Source: an uncultured Armatimonadota bacterium (lineage in GTDB: Bacteria; Armatimonadota; Armatimonadia; Armatimonadales; Armatimonadaceae). From it: a stretch of 5,547 nucleotides of DNA. Every line of letters starts with the position of its first letter. Position 1 is the first letter of the stretch. The notes under the pieces were generated by a model. That model saw only the letters and a list, made by a program, of their open reading frames with translations. It ran no database searches and was not told the DNA's origin. This document shows, in pieces, positions 4,555 to 5,547 of this stretch. The translations under genes were made by a program, and so were the position numbers. The stretch is taken from positions 1 to 5,547 of the forward strand of contig CAIWTR010000567.1 in the NCBI GenBank assembly GCA_903915615.1. Reading direction: 5' to 3'.

Positions 4555-5547
4555 ATGTTAGCCATCCCACTTATCGCCCTTGTCACCTTTGGTCAGCCGC
4601 GTGCCACGCCCGCTCTTCAGGCCATTCCTATACAAGGCGTGGTGGAAAGCCCACACGATGCGCATCGTGGTGCCGCGGCATTCACCCTAACTGGACCGAC
4701 GACGTTTGGCTGGCGTACTGGACAATTGTCGGCAACAGTCGACATCGGTGCCCACGCTTTTTTGGTCGACACCGGTGGTGGAAACGAAACCATTCTTTCG
4801 GGTCGGATCAGCGGATCTGGCCCATTCGAATGGCGGTCAGGCGGAGTCCCTCAGGTTGCACCAAGCATTCTTCGCAGCGACCGCGCCAACCCATTTACCG
4901 GAACTTTCACGCTCAGCAAGGGCGTTTTGGACATCGAACTGCCCGCAGGAGAAAATGCCTTCCAAGGCCCCCTCGTCGTCGGGGGTCGGGATCGCGCCAT
5001 CGTAAACCTCCATGCGAATGAAACCCTCCCAGACACACAAACCATTACGTTCACAGGGCCAAAAGACACCGGCATCGTCCTAAATGGCGTCACAGAAACC
5101 ATCGCCGGCTGCCAAATACGCAACCATGCAAGCATCGACTTTTCCGGAGCAAGCTCGCTAAAGCTGACATCCAACAATGCCATCCGTGTTTCGCGAGGCG
5201 CAACACTCAGCATCCTCAACTTCAAGCCCGATGTCTCGCGCTTCGCCATCGCAGCAACACCAGACAGCGAAACCCTCAGCAGAATCGGCTTCCTCAACCC
5301 CGCCGGCCTCCCCCGTGGTCTGTACGGCGCAGTCTCCTCAACACCCGGATTCATCACACCCGGCGCGATGGTCACACCGACAAACCTGCCCTTCGCCATC
5401 GATGAACAAGCCGTTACCGCACGCGAAAAGGTCTTTAACATCCGGGGCCTGGATGACATCACAGGTCCGAAATCTCCCATCCGCCCTGCCACCACCATCG
5501 CCTTCTTCGGAGACTCCCTCACCTGGCTTGGTGGCTACATCGCAGAA
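4555..5547 (+). CDS. Secreted SGNH/GDSL-type hydrolase with N-terminal beta-strand repeat region (partial, runs off window)
   Basis: An open frame of 331 codons from ATG 4555 to the window edge, with no stop. The N-terminus (LAIPLIALVTFGQPRATPA) looks like a short signal peptide without the usual basic residues. Residues about 25-270 are rich in Gly, Thr and short beta-strand patterns. NPFTGTFTLSKGVLDIE (112-128) closely resembles the autotransporter-associated beta-strand repeat, which forms parallel beta-helices in surface proteins. RPATTIAFFGDSLTWLGGY (310-328) then matches block I of SGNH/GDSL esterases, with S321 as predicted nucleophile; the remaining blocks and the Asp/His of the triad would lie beyond the edge. 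The product is probably an exported esterase or acetylesterase on a beta-helical stalk. The start has no good binding site, only AGG 3 nt upstream. It lies 48 nt after the PepSY gene in the same direction, but the link may be fortuitous. Confidence 0.85.
   Translation, partial: MLAIPLIALVTFGQPRATPALQAIPIQGVVESPHDAHRGAAAFTLTGPTTFGWRTGQLSATVDIGAHAFLVDTGGGNETILSGRISGSGPFEWRSGGVPQVAPSILRSDRANPFTGTFTLSKGVLDIELPAGENAFQGPLVVGGRDRAIVNLHANETLPDTQTITFTGPKDTGIVLNGVTETIAGCQIRNHASIDFSGASSLKLTSNNAIRVSRGATLSILNFKPDVSRFAIAATPDSETLSRIGFLNPAGLPRGLYGAVSSTPGFITPGAMVTPTNLPFAIDEQAVTAREKVFNIRGLDDITGPKSPIRPATTIAFFGDSLTWLGGYIAE

Noticed and set aside
4851..5522. Minus-strand open frame of 223 codons opposite the GDSL gene
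   Set aside because: Its composition is skewed (rich in Arg, Ser, Val and Met), it has no recognisable domain, and the plus-strand frame in the same place carries a clear GDSL motif. It is a shadow frame.

Overview
The window reads as an accessory stretch of a Gram-negative-type chromosome rich in secreted hydrolases. The mix is a neutral-ceramidase-like enzyme, a GH16 glucanase-type enzyme, a GDSL hydrolase behind an autotransporter-type beta-strand region, and an ApbE/DUF2271/PepSY flavin gene set. This suggests a free-living polysaccharide degrader of the Verrucomicrobia/Planctomycetes, Armatimonadota or Acidobacteria kind. There is no marker gene, so the phylum is a guess.

Layout. Positions 80-1348 (minus strand) hold a neutral/alkaline ceramidase-family protein. 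Positions 1508-2317 (plus strand) hold a secreted GH16 glycoside hydrolase with an intact EIDVME catalytic motif. The two are divergent across about 160 bp. Positions 2318-2559 are non-coding but structured. They hold a decayed second copy of the GH16 3' end and two perfect 12-bp palindromes with a shared GTTTCGAAAC core. Positions 2560-4506 (plus strand) form a compact three-gene unit: apbE (flavin transferase), a DUF2271 protein and a PepSY-type membrane protein. From 4555 a secreted protein runs off the right edge. It has a beta-strand-rich N-terminal region and, just before the edge, the GDSL block of an SGNH hydrolase.

How the parts may work together. The three-gene unit fits a small flavin-based transmembrane redox module: ApbE attaches FMN to a partner protein, and the three-helix membrane protein passes electrons across the membrane. 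The DUF2271 protein carries an SGPT sequence resembling known flavinylation sites, but neither ApbE nor DUF2271 has a visible signal peptide. The hydrolases are probably independent catabolic genes.

The most unusual signal is that each of the first two genes is followed, past its stop codon, by a degenerate copy of its own 3' end (positions 1-66 and 2374-2413). In both copies most base changes are synonymous. They therefore look like remnants of once-functional tandem paralogues that collapsed, and not like random repeats.
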